NCBI RefSeq assembly: GCF_000423665.1
Contig: NZ_KE384070.1
Span: 346,669-410,668, forward strand
Source: Solirubrobacter soli DSM 22325
Lineage (GTDB): Bacteria; Actinomycetota; Thermoleophilia; Solirubrobacterales; Solirubrobacteraceae
Direction: 5' to 3'
Length of the DNA stretch: 64,000 nt
Part shown: positions 57,301-64,000 of the stretch, piece by piece
Layout of the letters: every line of letters starts with the position of its first letter
Position numbering within the stretch: position 1 is the first letter of the stretch
Notes under the pieces: model-generated
Database searches by the model: none
What the model was told of the DNA's origin: nothing
Seen by the model: the letters and a program-made list of their open reading frames with translations, nothing else
Translations under genes and position numbers: made by a program

Positions 57301-59087
57301 TGCGCCGCGAGCTCCCGAGCCAACCGCGGGTACGCACCGCAGCGTCCGTAACAGTCGGCGCGGATGGCCAGCACGACGATCTGCGGACCTTCGAGCAGCC
57401 TCGCGACGAACGCCTCGCGCTCCGCGTCGTCGGAGCAGACGGTGAACGTCTCCTCGAACTGGTCGACCGCCAGCAGCATGCGGTCGCCATCGGCTGCCCG
57501 GTCGAAGGCTCGCAGCGGGTGTTCCCCGGGGCGGATGATCGCCTGGTGCCAGCCCGCGCTGCCCGGGAGCACCCCGCGCGCCAGCGCCGGCAACAGCCCC
57601 GCTCGGACGACCGAGGACTTGCCGCTGCCCGAGGGTCCCACCACTCCGAGCAGAGGCGCGCCCACCAGGCGGGTGACGAGCTCGGCCACCAACCGTTCGC
57701 GACCGAAGAAGTACGGCGCGTCGTCGACGTCGAACGCGGCGAGCCCTTTGTACGGACAGACCATCTCGGACTCGTCCGGCAAGCCGGGCCCGGAGGCCGC
57801 CTCGAGCTCCACCAGACGCCCCGTCAACTCGGCTTCGGCGGCGCGCAGCCCGGCGCGGCCCGCCGCGGTGCGCTCCACCGCGGCGGCGGCGCGGCGCTCC
57901 GCCTCGCGCTGGACGAACCGGCGTGCCTGTTCGTGCACGCGGCGCGGCACGCCGTCGCTGGCCGCGAGCAGCCAGTCGGTCGGCACGTCGGGCGCGATCG
58001 TCGCGACCGCTTCGTGGCCCAGCGGCGCGAGCTCGACCGCGTCGGGCGTACTCGGCGCCTCGCGCACGCAGGCGATCACGAGCACCGGCATGTGGGAGAC
58101 GTCCTCGGCCGGGGCGGCGCCGTCGACGACGACGAGCGTCGGGCGGGTGACCGGGCCGTCCAGATCGCCGACCGCGTGACCGGCGAGGCGTACCTCATAG
58201 GCGAGCTCGGCGGCCAGGCGCGTCTTGCCGATGCCGGAAGGCCCGACGAGCGCGACCACGTGGCCCTGCCCCGCGCGGGCGGCGGCCCAGTGCGCGCGGA
58301 GGCGGTCGAGCTCCGCGTCGCGGCCGATCAACGGCGGCTGTGGGGGCCGAACGTCGAGCGACGTCGCGTGGGCGAGGACATCGCGCTGCAACTGCTGCAG
58401 CGCCGGCCCTGGCTCCAGGCCCGCCTCCTCGACGAGTTCGCGGCGCACGTCCTGATAGACCTCGAGCGCCTCGACCTGTCGCTCGCTGCGGTAGAGCGCG
58501 AGCATCAACAGCGCCGTCAAGCGCTCGCGCGTCGGGTGCTCGGCCCGCAGGCGGGTCAGTGCGGCGATCGCGTCCGCGTGGTCGCCGAGCGCGAGGTCGG
58601 CCTCGACCCGAGCCTCGTGCGCGACGAGCCGTTGCTCCTCCAGACGCGCGATCTCCGCCCGCGCGACGTCCTCGAGCTCGGGCAGCGGCGGCCCGCGCCA
58701 GGTGACGAGCGCGTCCGTCAGCCGGCGGCGCGCCGCTTCTGCCTGACCGGTTGCGAGCATTCGCCGCCCTTCGGCGAGCGCCCGCTCGAACCGTTCGACG
58801 TCGAGCTCGTCGGGAGCGACCCGCAGGCGGTACCCGGCGGGCGTCCGGGCGATCCGGTCCGGGTCTCCGAGCGCCTTCCGCAGGCGTGAGATGTAGACGT
58901 GCACGGTGCGGCCGGCGCCGTGTGGGGCGTCGGCTCCCCAGACCGCGGTGGCGAGCCGTTCGGCGCTCACGGGCTCGTTCGCGTTGAGCAGCAGCATGGC
59001 CAGCACCGCTCGGGGTTTGGCCTGGCGAAGCGGCGGCGCATCGGGTATGCCGCTCACGACGAGCGGCCCGAGTATGCGGAAGTCCAT
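54387..59087 (-). CDS. Giant BTAD regulator with two STAND/AAA ATPases, membrane helix and WD40 propellers
   Basis: 1566 residues. The order is: OmpR-like winged helix (residues 1-95; AKPRAVLAMLLLNANEPVSAE), BTAD (96-245), AAA with VGPSGIGKTR near 284, an nSTAND1-type NTPase with VVGPSGSGKSSVVRAG near 486 and LLAVDQFEETF, then a single membrane helix (GAIAVLALVAAVSTAFAV, ~836). Last come about 14 WD40 repeats (~920-1540, each ending W-D-). A regulator anchored in the membrane, with its DNA-binding end inside, could have the propellers outside or inside as sensors. Divergent from a small secreted protein gene at 59163. Confidence 0.9.
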   Translation of the reverse strand: MDFRILGPLVVSGIPDAPPLRQAKPRAVLAMLLLNANEPVSAERLATAVWGADAPHGAGRTVHVYISRLRKALGDPDRIARTPAGYRLRVAPDELDVERFERALAEGRRMLATGQAEAARRRLTDALVTWRGPPLPELEDVARAEIARLEEQRLVAHEARVEADLALGDHADAIAALTRLRAEHPTRERLTALLMLALYRSERQVEALEVYQDVRRELVEEAGLEPGPALQQLQRDVLAHATSLDVRPPQPPLIGRDAELDRLRAHWAAARAGQGHVVALVGPSGIGKTRLAAELAYEVRLAGHAVGDLDGPVTRPTLVVVDGAAPAEDVSHMPVLVIACVREAPSTPDAVELAPLGHEAVATIAPDVPTDWLLAASDGVPRRVHEQARRFVQREAERRAAAAVERTAAGRAGLRAAEAELTGRLVELEAASGPGLPDESEMVCPYKGLAAFDVDDAPYFFGRERLVAELVTRLVGAPLLGVVGPSGSGKSSVVRAGLLPALARGVLPGSAGWHQAIIRPGEHPLRAFDRAADGDRMLLAVDQFEETFTVCSDDAEREAFVARLLEGPQIVVLAIRADCYGRCGAYPRLARELAAHHVLVSPMRRDEYHRAVEAPAARAGLSVEPGLTDALVADVEREPGALPLLSTALLELWQRRDGRRLRLATYEDTGGVRGAVARHAEEAFARLDPSQQAQARSVLLRLATEGVDGASERRRVRTDEFEDAGIVGLLAAERLLTVSEGHVELAHEALLREWPRLRGWLEEDAEGRRLQRRIADAAREWSAGGRDPTDLYRGARLSAALEWRGAHEDWLNHVEREFLDDSHAAERRHARTHRQTVAGAIAVLALVAAVSTAFAVRGVQRGRRERRSEVSRALAAQARAHLDDNVALSGLLGLEAYRIEPTIEARSAALSVLPALTSYHRLGALHHGAGLGGVTISPDGRTLATAADDGVWLWDLATRRPLSPPLSGHHGAQVIDVAFSHDGRLLASGGADGTARVWSVARLVPVTPPLPIEADDVNGVAFSPDDRMLVAAGGGALDAADPPNEGSFRLWHMPSGRPAGPPIHFPVHTFNYVGFSPDGTRLELGSGPTVRLWDVARRREAAATRIPASSDNIAFSPDGSTFATVGDFGDVRLWNSASFSPIGGLLRGHIGILHAAAFSPDGRVLATGGDDATVRVWDVATGRPLQVLDNDTDSQDQANGLGRVAAIRDIAFAPRGGVVAAAGESGDVQLWDLRRGRRLSGALTGHRGWVRGVAFTADGAPVSGGVDGLLQFGRSRPIAAGAEILGVAASPDRRTVAIAGNDGLLALYDAKTHEPLGRPLRGHAGAVEAVAFDADGRTLASGGADGTVRLWDVEHHTAIGAPLQPDAGPVRSVAFALKGATLAIAAGTGPIRLWDVERRRPIGLPLQGPVGFTNALAFSPDGGVLASAGRDRTVWLWDADRRRPLGPPLTGHTGVIEAVAFSRDGRTLATAGDDHTIRLWDVGTGQALGLPLRDHGAGVSALAFDPRRDALASAGQDATVRLWDPVLWTRDADALRARVCSTLERDLTRGEWAQFLPGRPYHKTCA
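54420..56330 (-). repeat. WD40 repeat array
   Basis: About 14 coding repeats of ~125 bases with the pattern FSPDGR-LA-GG-D-TVRLWD-. They make two seven-bladed propellers at the C-terminus of the BTAD protein. Confidence 0.8.
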
Positions 59088-59123
59088 CGCGCCCTCGGGC
59101 AGACGCTACCGCTGAAACAACCG

Positions 59124-59138
59124 TGCAGCAACGCTGCA
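59124..59138. promoter_or_regulatory. Palindrome in divergent promoter region
   Basis: TGCAGC-AAC-GCTGCA, a 6-bp perfect dyad between the BTAD/WD40 gene and the small secreted protein gene. A possible BTAD binding site, weakly supported. Confidence 0.35.
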
Positions 59139-59162
59139 ACACGGCTGCGCGACGGTCGGCGC

Positions 59163-59444
59163 ATGACCTTCAACCGACTCAGCGCCGCCGCGATGACGAT
59201 CGCGCTCACCATCGCGCTCGCACCGGCGGCGGACGCGACCACGACCCCCTCGCACGAGACGCGCATGCGCGAGTTCCGGCAGATGATCGTCGGCCTCTAC
59301 GGCGCGCCACGCGAGGATCCCCTCGACACGCTCCGGCGATCCCTGATCGCGCAGTACGGCGGTGGGTGTCAGCCGATGCCGAGCAGGCGCGCGGCGTTCT
59401 CCCTGAGCACCAGCGGGCGCACCTCGTCCTTGATCGGCAGTTGA
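59163..59444 (+). CDS. Small secreted protein, uncharacterised
   Basis: 93 residues. The signal peptide is clear (RLSAAAMTIALTIALAPAADA). The mature part begins TTTPSHETRMREFRQMIVGL and continues through DPLDTLRRSLIAQYGGG. After that, the last ~25 residues run antisense through the 3' end of the amidohydrolase gene and look unselected, so the original end may have been lost. It is divergent from the giant BTAD protein. No function recognised; it could be a peptide signal, but nothing proves this. Confidence 0.45.
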   Translation: MTFNRLSAAAMTIALTIALAPAADATTTPSHETRMREFRQMIVGLYGAPREDPLDTLRRSLIAQYGGGCQPMPSRRAAFSLSTSGRTSSLIGS

Positions 59445-60232
59445 GCGAAGTCGGCCAGCCAGCGGTCGGGCGTGATCAGCGGGTAGTCCGAGCCGAACAG
59501 CATCTTGTGCTTGAGCGGCCCGTTGGTGTAGCGGATCAGGTTCTCCGGGAAGTACTTCGGCGACCAGCCCGACAGGTCGATGTACACATTCGGCTTGTGG
59601 ACGGCGATCGCCAGCGCCTCGTCCTGCCACGGGAAGCTCGGGTGGGCGAGGATGATGTCCAGGCCGGGGAAGTCGGCGGCGACGTCGTCCACGCACATCG
59701 GGTTGGAGTACTTCAGGCGCACGCCGCCACCGCCGGGCATGCCGGCGCCGATCCCGGTCGTGCCGGAGTGGAAGAGCGCGATCAGGCCGGCGTCGGCGAT
59801 GACCTCGTAGAGCGGATACCACTCACGGTCGTTGGGCCAGAACGCCTGCGTGTTGGGATGGAACTTGAAGCCGCGCGCGCCCCGCTCGATCAGCTCCCGC
59901 GCCTCGCGCACCGCGAGCTTGCCCTTGTGCGGATCGACCGAGGCGAATCCGATCAGGATGTCGGGGTTGTTCGCGGCGGCTGCCAGCACCTCGTCGTTGC
60001 CCAGCCGCTTGCGCCCCATCCCCGCCTCGTCGTCGACGGTGAAGATGACCGCGGCGATCCTGCGCTCGCGGTAGTAGGTCGCGACCTCCTCCGCGGTCGG
60101 CTGCGGCGGCGACCCGCCGAAGTAGCGGGCGGCCGCCGCCAGGACCTCGCCGGTGACGGGGTCCTGCGGCTCGTCCGCGTTGCGCTCGGCGTGGACGTGC
60201 ACGTCGATCGCGACGAGCTGCTCGAGGTCCAT
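59369..60232 (-). CDS. Amidohydrolase-2 family protein (TIM-barrel metal hydrolase/decarboxylase)
   Basis: 287 residues. AIDVHVHAE near the start gives the metal-binding HxH. Other blocks are FKFHPNTQAFWPND, LIALFHSGTTG, DIILAHPSFPWQDEAL, and LFGSDYPLITPDRWL, with the catalytic Asp. Relatives include ACMSD, gamma-resorcylate decarboxylase and aromatic beta-ketoacyl-CoA hydrolases (CouO-like). Given the phenol operon 7 kb away, an aromatic substrate is plausible. ATG at 60232. Confidence 0.88.
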   Translation of the reverse strand: MDLEQLVAIDVHVHAERNADEPQDPVTGEVLAAAARYFGGSPPQPTAEEVATYYRERRIAAVIFTVDDEAGMGRKRLGNDEVLAAAANNPDILIGFASVDPHKGKLAVREARELIERGARGFKFHPNTQAFWPNDREWYPLYEVIADAGLIALFHSGTTGIGAGMPGGGGVRLKYSNPMCVDDVAADFPGLDIILAHPSFPWQDEALAIAVHKPNVYIDLSGWSPKYFPENLIRYTNGPLKHKMLFGSDYPLITPDRWLADFAQLPIKDEVRPLVLRENAARLLGIG

Positions 60233-60247
60233 GCCGACGGATGATGC

Positions 60248-60889
60248 TCAGTCGACGTGCTTGACGTCGCCTGAGCCGTCGTCGTTCTTCGTGATCTGGG
60301 GGTTGCCGGCGTACTTGATGTCGCCGGAGCCGTCGAGCTTGAGGTCGAGGCGATCGTCGGCGCGGACGTTGGCGTCGCCGGAGCCGCTGACGTGGACGCG
60401 GGCGGCCTGGGCCGCGAGGCCGGCGACGTTCGCGTCGCCGGAGCCGTCGAGGTTCACGGCGAGGCGGCCGGTGGAGCCGCTCAGTGACACGTCGGCGGAG
60501 CCGTCGTTGCGGACCTCGAAGGCGTCGGAGCGGATGCCGTCGGCGTCGACGTCGCCCGAGCCGGAGACGTTGATGCCGTCGAGCGCGGGGACGGAGGCTT
60601 CGACGACGACGTGGCGGCCGCCGAAGCCGGAGTGGTCGAAGCGGACGCGCAGGACGCCGTCGCGGACGTCGGTGTGGACGTCGTCGATGACTTTCTCGCC
60701 CGCGCGAACACGGACGCGTTGGGGTTCACCGACGTGCAGGCGGACGTCGACGGAGCTGTCGTTGTCGATCTTGGTGAAGGTGTCGACGTCGCGGGTCTGG
60801 CTGACGCGGGCACCGTCGTCGGCGAGGTCACAGCCGGTCAGGGCGATGGCGGCGAAGGCGGCGGGGAGGAGGAGAGCGGAGCGGAGCAT
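60248..60889 (-). CDS. GIN-domain (DUF2807) lipoprotein
   Basis: 213 residues. The lipobox is IALTGC (residues 15-20). The head-GIN domain is a beta-helix-like repeat: VPALDGINVSGSGDVDADG, VRNDGSADVSLSG, VNLDGSGDANVAG, VHVSGSGDANVRA and LKLDGSGDIKYAG. It is predicted to be anchored outside the membrane, a putative autotransporter-like adhesin or an uncharacterised stress protein. ATG at 60889. Confidence 0.9.
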   Translation of the reverse strand: MLRSALLLPAAFAAIALTGCDLADDGARVSQTRDVDTFTKIDNDSSVDVRLHVGEPQRVRVRAGEKVIDDVHTDVRDGVLRVRFDHSGFGGRHVVVEASVPALDGINVSGSGDVDADGIRSDAFEVRNDGSADVSLSGSTGRLAVNLDGSGDANVAGLAAQAARVHVSGSGDANVRADDRLDLKLDGSGDIKYAGNPQITKNDDGSGDVKHVD

Positions 60890-60920
60890 GCCGCCAAGCT
60901 AGGGCGCCGCGAACCCGCGA

Positions 60921-63446
60921 TCAGTGGGGAGTCCGGGCGTCTCGGGGTGGGGTTGTCCTCACACCGCCGAGGTGGTGCCTCCCCGGGCCGACCTCGACCG
61001 GCGAGGAGCCGGGAACGATCACGGTGGCGCTCACGTTGGCGGGGATCGAGACCTCGAGCTCGATCGCGTCACCGGTCCGGCGCCACGACGACTCGATCGG
61101 TCCGCGCACCGAGCGATACACCGCGCGAGCCCACGAGAGCTCACCGGGCTCAGGCGCGATCAGCACCCGCGCGTACCCGGGCGCGGCCGGCCGGATGCCC
61201 GCCACGTTCTCGTAGAGCCACTGCCCGACCGACCCGAGCGAGTAGTGGTTGAACGAGTTCATCATCGGGGTCTGGAAGCCGGCGTCCTCGGTCCAGCCGT
61301 CCCAGCGCTCCCAGATCGTCGTCGCGCCATGCCGGATCGAGTAGCCCCATGAGGGGAACGTGTCAGCACGCAGCAGCCGGTGCGCGACGTCGCTGTACCC
61401 GTACTCGCTCAGCACGGGACACAGGAGCCCGACGCCCACGAACCCCGTCGTCAGGTGTCCGTCGTTGCGGGCGATGTTCTCGACCAGCCGCGCCGCGGCG
61501 CGCGGGCGCAGCTCCTCCGCCAGCAGGCCCATGCGCAGCGCGAGCAGGTAGACGGTCTGCGTGTCGCCCTCGATGTAGGCGTCCTCACCCACGTAGGCGC
61601 GGTTGAACGCCGCGACGATGCCACTGCGCAGCCGCTCGTAGTGCTCGACGCGCTCGACACGTCCCAACACCCCCGCCATCGAGGCCATCAACGAGGCGTC
61701 ATAGGCCCAATAGGCGGTCGCGAGCACGTCCCGCGGCGTCTGCGCACCCACCGACAGCCAGTCGCCGTAATCGTTTCCGCGCCGCGCCGTCCACAGCAGG
61801 TCGGGGTTGTGGCGCACGAGGTACGCCATCCACCGCTCCATCGCGTCCCAATGACGCTCCACGAAGCGCACGTCGCCGTAGCGCTGCCACATCAGCCAGG
61901 GCACGATCACACCCGCGTCGGCCCAGGCGGCCGCGCCCTCGCGCTCCATGACCAGCCGCGGCGCGACGTCGGGGTAGGCGCCGTCGGGGAATTGGGCGTC
62001 GAGGATGTCGTCGCCCCACTTGGTGATGAACGCGGCGACGTCCATGTTGAGCATCGCGGTGGGGAGGAAGACCTGCGCGTCCGCGAGCCAGCCGAGCCGC
62101 TCGTCGCGTTGCGGGCAGTCGGTCGGCACCGAGAGGAAGTTGCCGCGCTGGCCCCAGCGGATGTTGCGCCAGAGCTGGTTGACGAGCTCGTCCGAGCACT
62201 CGAACGAGCCCGCCGCCGGCGTGTCGGATCCGACGACGCGACCGGTCAGCGAGAACTCGTCCACGCCCGTGACCTCCACGTAGCGGAACCCGTGGAACGT
62301 GAAGCGCGGCTCCCACTCCTCGACGCCCTCCCCGGACAACACGTACGTGTCGAGCTGGCGAGCGCCCCGCAGATTGGCCACGTACAGCGAGCCGTCGGCC
62401 TCCAGCGCCTCGGCGAAGCGCAGCTGCACCCGCGTGCCCCGCTCCCCCGAGACCCGCAGCCGCGCCCACCCGACCATGTTCTGCCCGAAGTCGACGATGC
62501 GCCCGGTCACGGAGACGGACTCGACGTCCTCGGTCACGCGGATCGGCTGCGCCCGCTCCGGCACCAGCAGGACGTCGTCGAGCGGCCGCGTCAGGACCGG
62601 ATGCGCCCGCCCGAGGCCGCGCCGCGCGTCGTGGCGCTCGCCCATCAGCAGGTCCGAGTAGACGATCGGCCCCGTACACGCCGTCCACGCGGAATCGGAT
62701 GCGATCACGCACGACGCGCCGTCCGCGTACTCGACGTGCAGCTCGCACAGCAGCTCCGGCTCGGCCCCGTAGTGGTTGCCCGGCCGGCGCGCGTCGAAGC
62801 CCACGAACCCCGCGTACCAGCCATCGCCGAGCACTGCCTCCAAGGCGTTCGAGCCCGGCCGCACCAGCCCCGTCACGTCATACGTCGCGTACTCGATCCG
62901 CTTCCGATAGTCGGTCCACCCGGGCGCGAGCACCGCGTCACCCACCCGCGCTCCGTTCACGGAGAGCTCGAACACGCCGCGCGCGGTCGCATAGACCACA
63001 GCCCGCCGCACCGCCCCGCTCAGCACGAACTCCCGCCGCAAGTAGGGACACGGCGTCAGCCGCCGCATCATCGGATCGGACTCGTCGAGCTCCTCGTCGG
63101 TACCGGGGACCGGCATCGCCGGATCGTGCGTCCGGTCCCGCAGGATCCACTGAGCCGTCCACGCAGGCCCCGTCCGGAACCGCGCCGGAGCGCTCACCGA
63201 CGAGACAGGGCCGTCCCACACCTCGACGGTCCAGGTGAACTCGCCGCACGGAGGCAGCGAAGGCCCTCCGTACACGACATCCACCGTGTTCGAGGACTCC
63301 ACCCGCCCGCTGTCCCACAGCCCGTCGACGCGGACCCGGTACGCCGTCTGGAACGCACCGCCCTCGCACCGCCAGCTCAAGCGCGGTGGACCATCGATGC
63401 AAGGAGTGTCGGTGCGGTGCTCGCACCGGAGGTCGACAGCAAGCAC
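60921..63446 (-). CDS. Cytosolic alpha-L-rhamnosidase, GH78
   Basis: 841 residues, without a signal peptide. N-domain (PPRLSWRCEGGAFQTAYRVRV), beta-domains (GVFELSVNGARVGDAVLAPGWTDYRKRIEY) and the (alpha/alpha)6 catalytic region: DCPQRDERLGWLADAQ near residue 443 and TTIWERWDGW near 712 (general base Glu). It should trim rhamnose from imported oligosaccharides. GTG at 63446 lies 2 bases after the stop of a truncated sugar-permease gene, with AAGGG as ribosome-binding site, so it was formerly coupled to the transporter operon. Confidence 0.93.
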   Translation of the reverse strand: MLAVDLRCEHRTDTPCIDGPPRLSWRCEGGAFQTAYRVRVDGLWDSGRVESSNTVDVVYGGPSLPPCGEFTWTVEVWDGPVSSVSAPARFRTGPAWTAQWILRDRTHDPAMPVPGTDEELDESDPMMRRLTPCPYLRREFVLSGAVRRAVVYATARGVFELSVNGARVGDAVLAPGWTDYRKRIEYATYDVTGLVRPGSNALEAVLGDGWYAGFVGFDARRPGNHYGAEPELLCELHVEYADGASCVIASDSAWTACTGPIVYSDLLMGERHDARRGLGRAHPVLTRPLDDVLLVPERAQPIRVTEDVESVSVTGRIVDFGQNMVGWARLRVSGERGTRVQLRFAEALEADGSLYVANLRGARQLDTYVLSGEGVEEWEPRFTFHGFRYVEVTGVDEFSLTGRVVGSDTPAAGSFECSDELVNQLWRNIRWGQRGNFLSVPTDCPQRDERLGWLADAQVFLPTAMLNMDVAAFITKWGDDILDAQFPDGAYPDVAPRLVMEREGAAAWADAGVIVPWLMWQRYGDVRFVERHWDAMERWMAYLVRHNPDLLWTARRGNDYGDWLSVGAQTPRDVLATAYWAYDASLMASMAGVLGRVERVEHYERLRSGIVAAFNRAYVGEDAYIEGDTQTVYLLALRMGLLAEELRPRAAARLVENIARNDGHLTTGFVGVGLLCPVLSEYGYSDVAHRLLRADTFPSWGYSIRHGATTIWERWDGWTEDAGFQTPMMNSFNHYSLGSVGQWLYENVAGIRPAAPGYARVLIAPEPGELSWARAVYRSVRGPIESSWRRTGDAIELEVSIPANVSATVIVPGSSPVEVGPGRHHLGGVRTTPPRDARTPH

Positions 63447-63447
63447 G

Positions 63448-63520
63448 TCAGCCCTTCAGTCCGCTGGCAAAGCTCTTGATCATGTACCGCAGGAAGCCCA
63501 TGTACAGGAAGATCGTGAAC
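63448..63520 (-). pseudogene. Carbohydrate ABC transporter permease, C-terminal stub
   Basis: The minus strand reads TIFLYMGFLRYMIKSFASGL KG-stop (~22 residues), the typical closing segment of CUT1/MalG-type sugar permeases (F..F.RYFV.GLTAGAVKG). Everything upstream is lost: within ~20 bases the frame turns into unrelated sequence. It tells that the rhamnosidase at 63446 once followed a sugar-uptake operon. A separate short frame ending at 63553 (PWNLYTEDAKK) may be another remnant. Confidence 0.6.
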
Positions 63521-63631
63521 CGCACCCTGCAGGCCAGGCGTCCAGGGAATCCCTACTTCTTGGCGTCTTCGGTGTAGAGGTTCCAAGGATCGGCCAACGG
63601 CGCGCCAAGGCGCAACCGATTGGCTGGTGGC

Positions 63632-64000
63632 GTGAACATCAGAACGCTCCTTGGACTGGCCGTCACGGCCGCCGTCGCGGGCCTCGCGGCGACGGCCTCG
63701 GTGTCGATGGCCTCCGTGAACCTCCCGCGCGACTGGGATCCGGCCACCGTCGCGGTCAACCGCGACCCGGCGAACACCTTCCTGCTGCGCCCCGGCCAGA
63801 TCGTCGCGGGCCCGGGCGACGCGCAGGACGTTCAGCGGCTGCTGCCCGACTGGCGCCAGGACGACCAGCACCCGTTCGGCCTGACGCTGTTCACCCGGAC
63901 CCCGCAGAACCCCGCGGATCCGGCCAAGGAGATCCTCGCCGCGCTCGCGCGCGTGCGCAAGGGCACGGCGGGCCGCCCCCAGGGCTCCGCCCGCGTCGCG
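63632..64000 (+). CDS. Secreted protein, 3' partial (possible protease pro-region)
   Basis: 123 residues visible, open to the window edge. GTG at 63632 starts a signal peptide (LLGLAVTAAVAGLAATASVS, cleavage near SMA). The following part includes DPANTFLLRPGQIVAGPGDAQ and VQRLLPDWRQDDQHPFGLTL. The LLRPGQIV stretch is like the pro-regions of actinobacterial subtilisin-type proteases, but no catalytic residues are within view. The gene is divergent from the rhamnosidase region. Confidence 0.6.
   Translation, partial: MNIRTLLGLAVTAAVAGLAATASVSMASVNLPRDWDPATVAVNRDPANTFLLRPGQIVAGPGDAQDVQRLLPDWRQDDQHPFGLTLFTRTPQNPADPAKEILAALARVRKGTAGRPQGSARVA

Noticed and set aside
59369..60232. Firm assignment of the amidohydrolase as gamma-resorcylate decarboxylase feeding the hydroxyquinol operon
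   Set aside because: Attractive because resorcinol would feed that operon, but the motifs are shared by the whole family and the genes are 7 kb apart, so it is left as a possibility.
1..64000. tRNA, rRNA, CRISPR, insertion sequence or prophage
   Set aside because: I looked for cloverleaf-like stretches, regularly spaced repeats, transposases and integrases and recognised none. A tRNAscan or ISfinder search would be decisive.

Overview
The window is about 70% or more GC, with dense coding, many ATGA/TGATG stop-start overlaps and several apparently leaderless genes. The gene content (BTAD/AfsR-type regulators, F420-dependent LLM oxidoreductases, DUF1707, SPW, HAF and SBBP repeat proteins, class II DAHP synthase, IclR-controlled aromatic catabolism, GH78 rhamnosidases) points to a soil actinobacterium. 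The layout of a decayed ECF sigma factor fused to a membrane protein suggests the Solirubrobacterales/Thermoleophilia rather than Streptomyces. This placement is inference. No rRNA, tRNA, CRISPR array, phage or insertion sequence was recognised.

Layout. 0-6 kb: the 3' end of an ABC exporter running into a decayed TetR gene, a CGNR regulator coupled to an orphan livM, a Gfo/Idh/MocA oxidoreductase, then a BlaI-type repressor with a vanadium-haloperoxidase-like secreted protein. 6-14 kb: a LuxR-type fragment, an ECF sigma factor, and a tightly overlapping operon of BTAD-AAA regulator, FAD oxidoreductase and acetoacetate-decarboxylase-like protein. 14-20 kb: a large secreted GH78 rhamnosidase and DAHP synthase. 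20-26 kb: an Rhs polymorphic toxin overlapping its presumptive immunity gene, with a divergent possible second effector. 26-32 kb: a cyclic-nucleotide-domain/thioredoxin-reductase-like fusion without redox cysteines, NTF2-like proteins and a foldase. 32-39 kb: a TetR/SPW pair with twin perfect palindromes, a nitrilase homologue with Ala at the catalytic Cys position, an SBBP-repeat exoprotein, and a MarR/quinone-oxidoreductase pair with twin operators. 39-46 kb: a stand-alone AICAR transformylase, an SdrD-like secreted protein, an L,D-transpeptidase, an acyl-CoA synthetase and an LLM enzyme. 46-52 kb: a minus-strand aromatic operon (intradiol dioxygenase, phenol-type hydroxylase, FAD dehydrogenase, NTF2-like, IclR, LLM) preceded by five AGCGAACG boxes. 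52-54 kb: a HAF-repeat secreted protein and two gene ruins. 54-64 kb: a 1566-residue BTAD/STAND/WD40 protein, an amidohydrolase, a GIN-domain lipoprotein, a cytosolic GH78 enzyme fused to the stub of a lost sugar permease, and a partial secreted protein.

How it fits together. Four local regulators (TetR, MarR, IclR, BlaI) each have visible repeated operators. The BlaI-type operator recurs 49 kb away in front of the HAF-repeat gene, which suggests a small regulon of secreted proteins. The two rhamnosidases suggest use of plant polysaccharides, and the IclR operon suggests conversion of phenols through hydroxyquinol. Six gene remnants and three look-alike G-rich terminator hairpins show ongoing local rearrangement.
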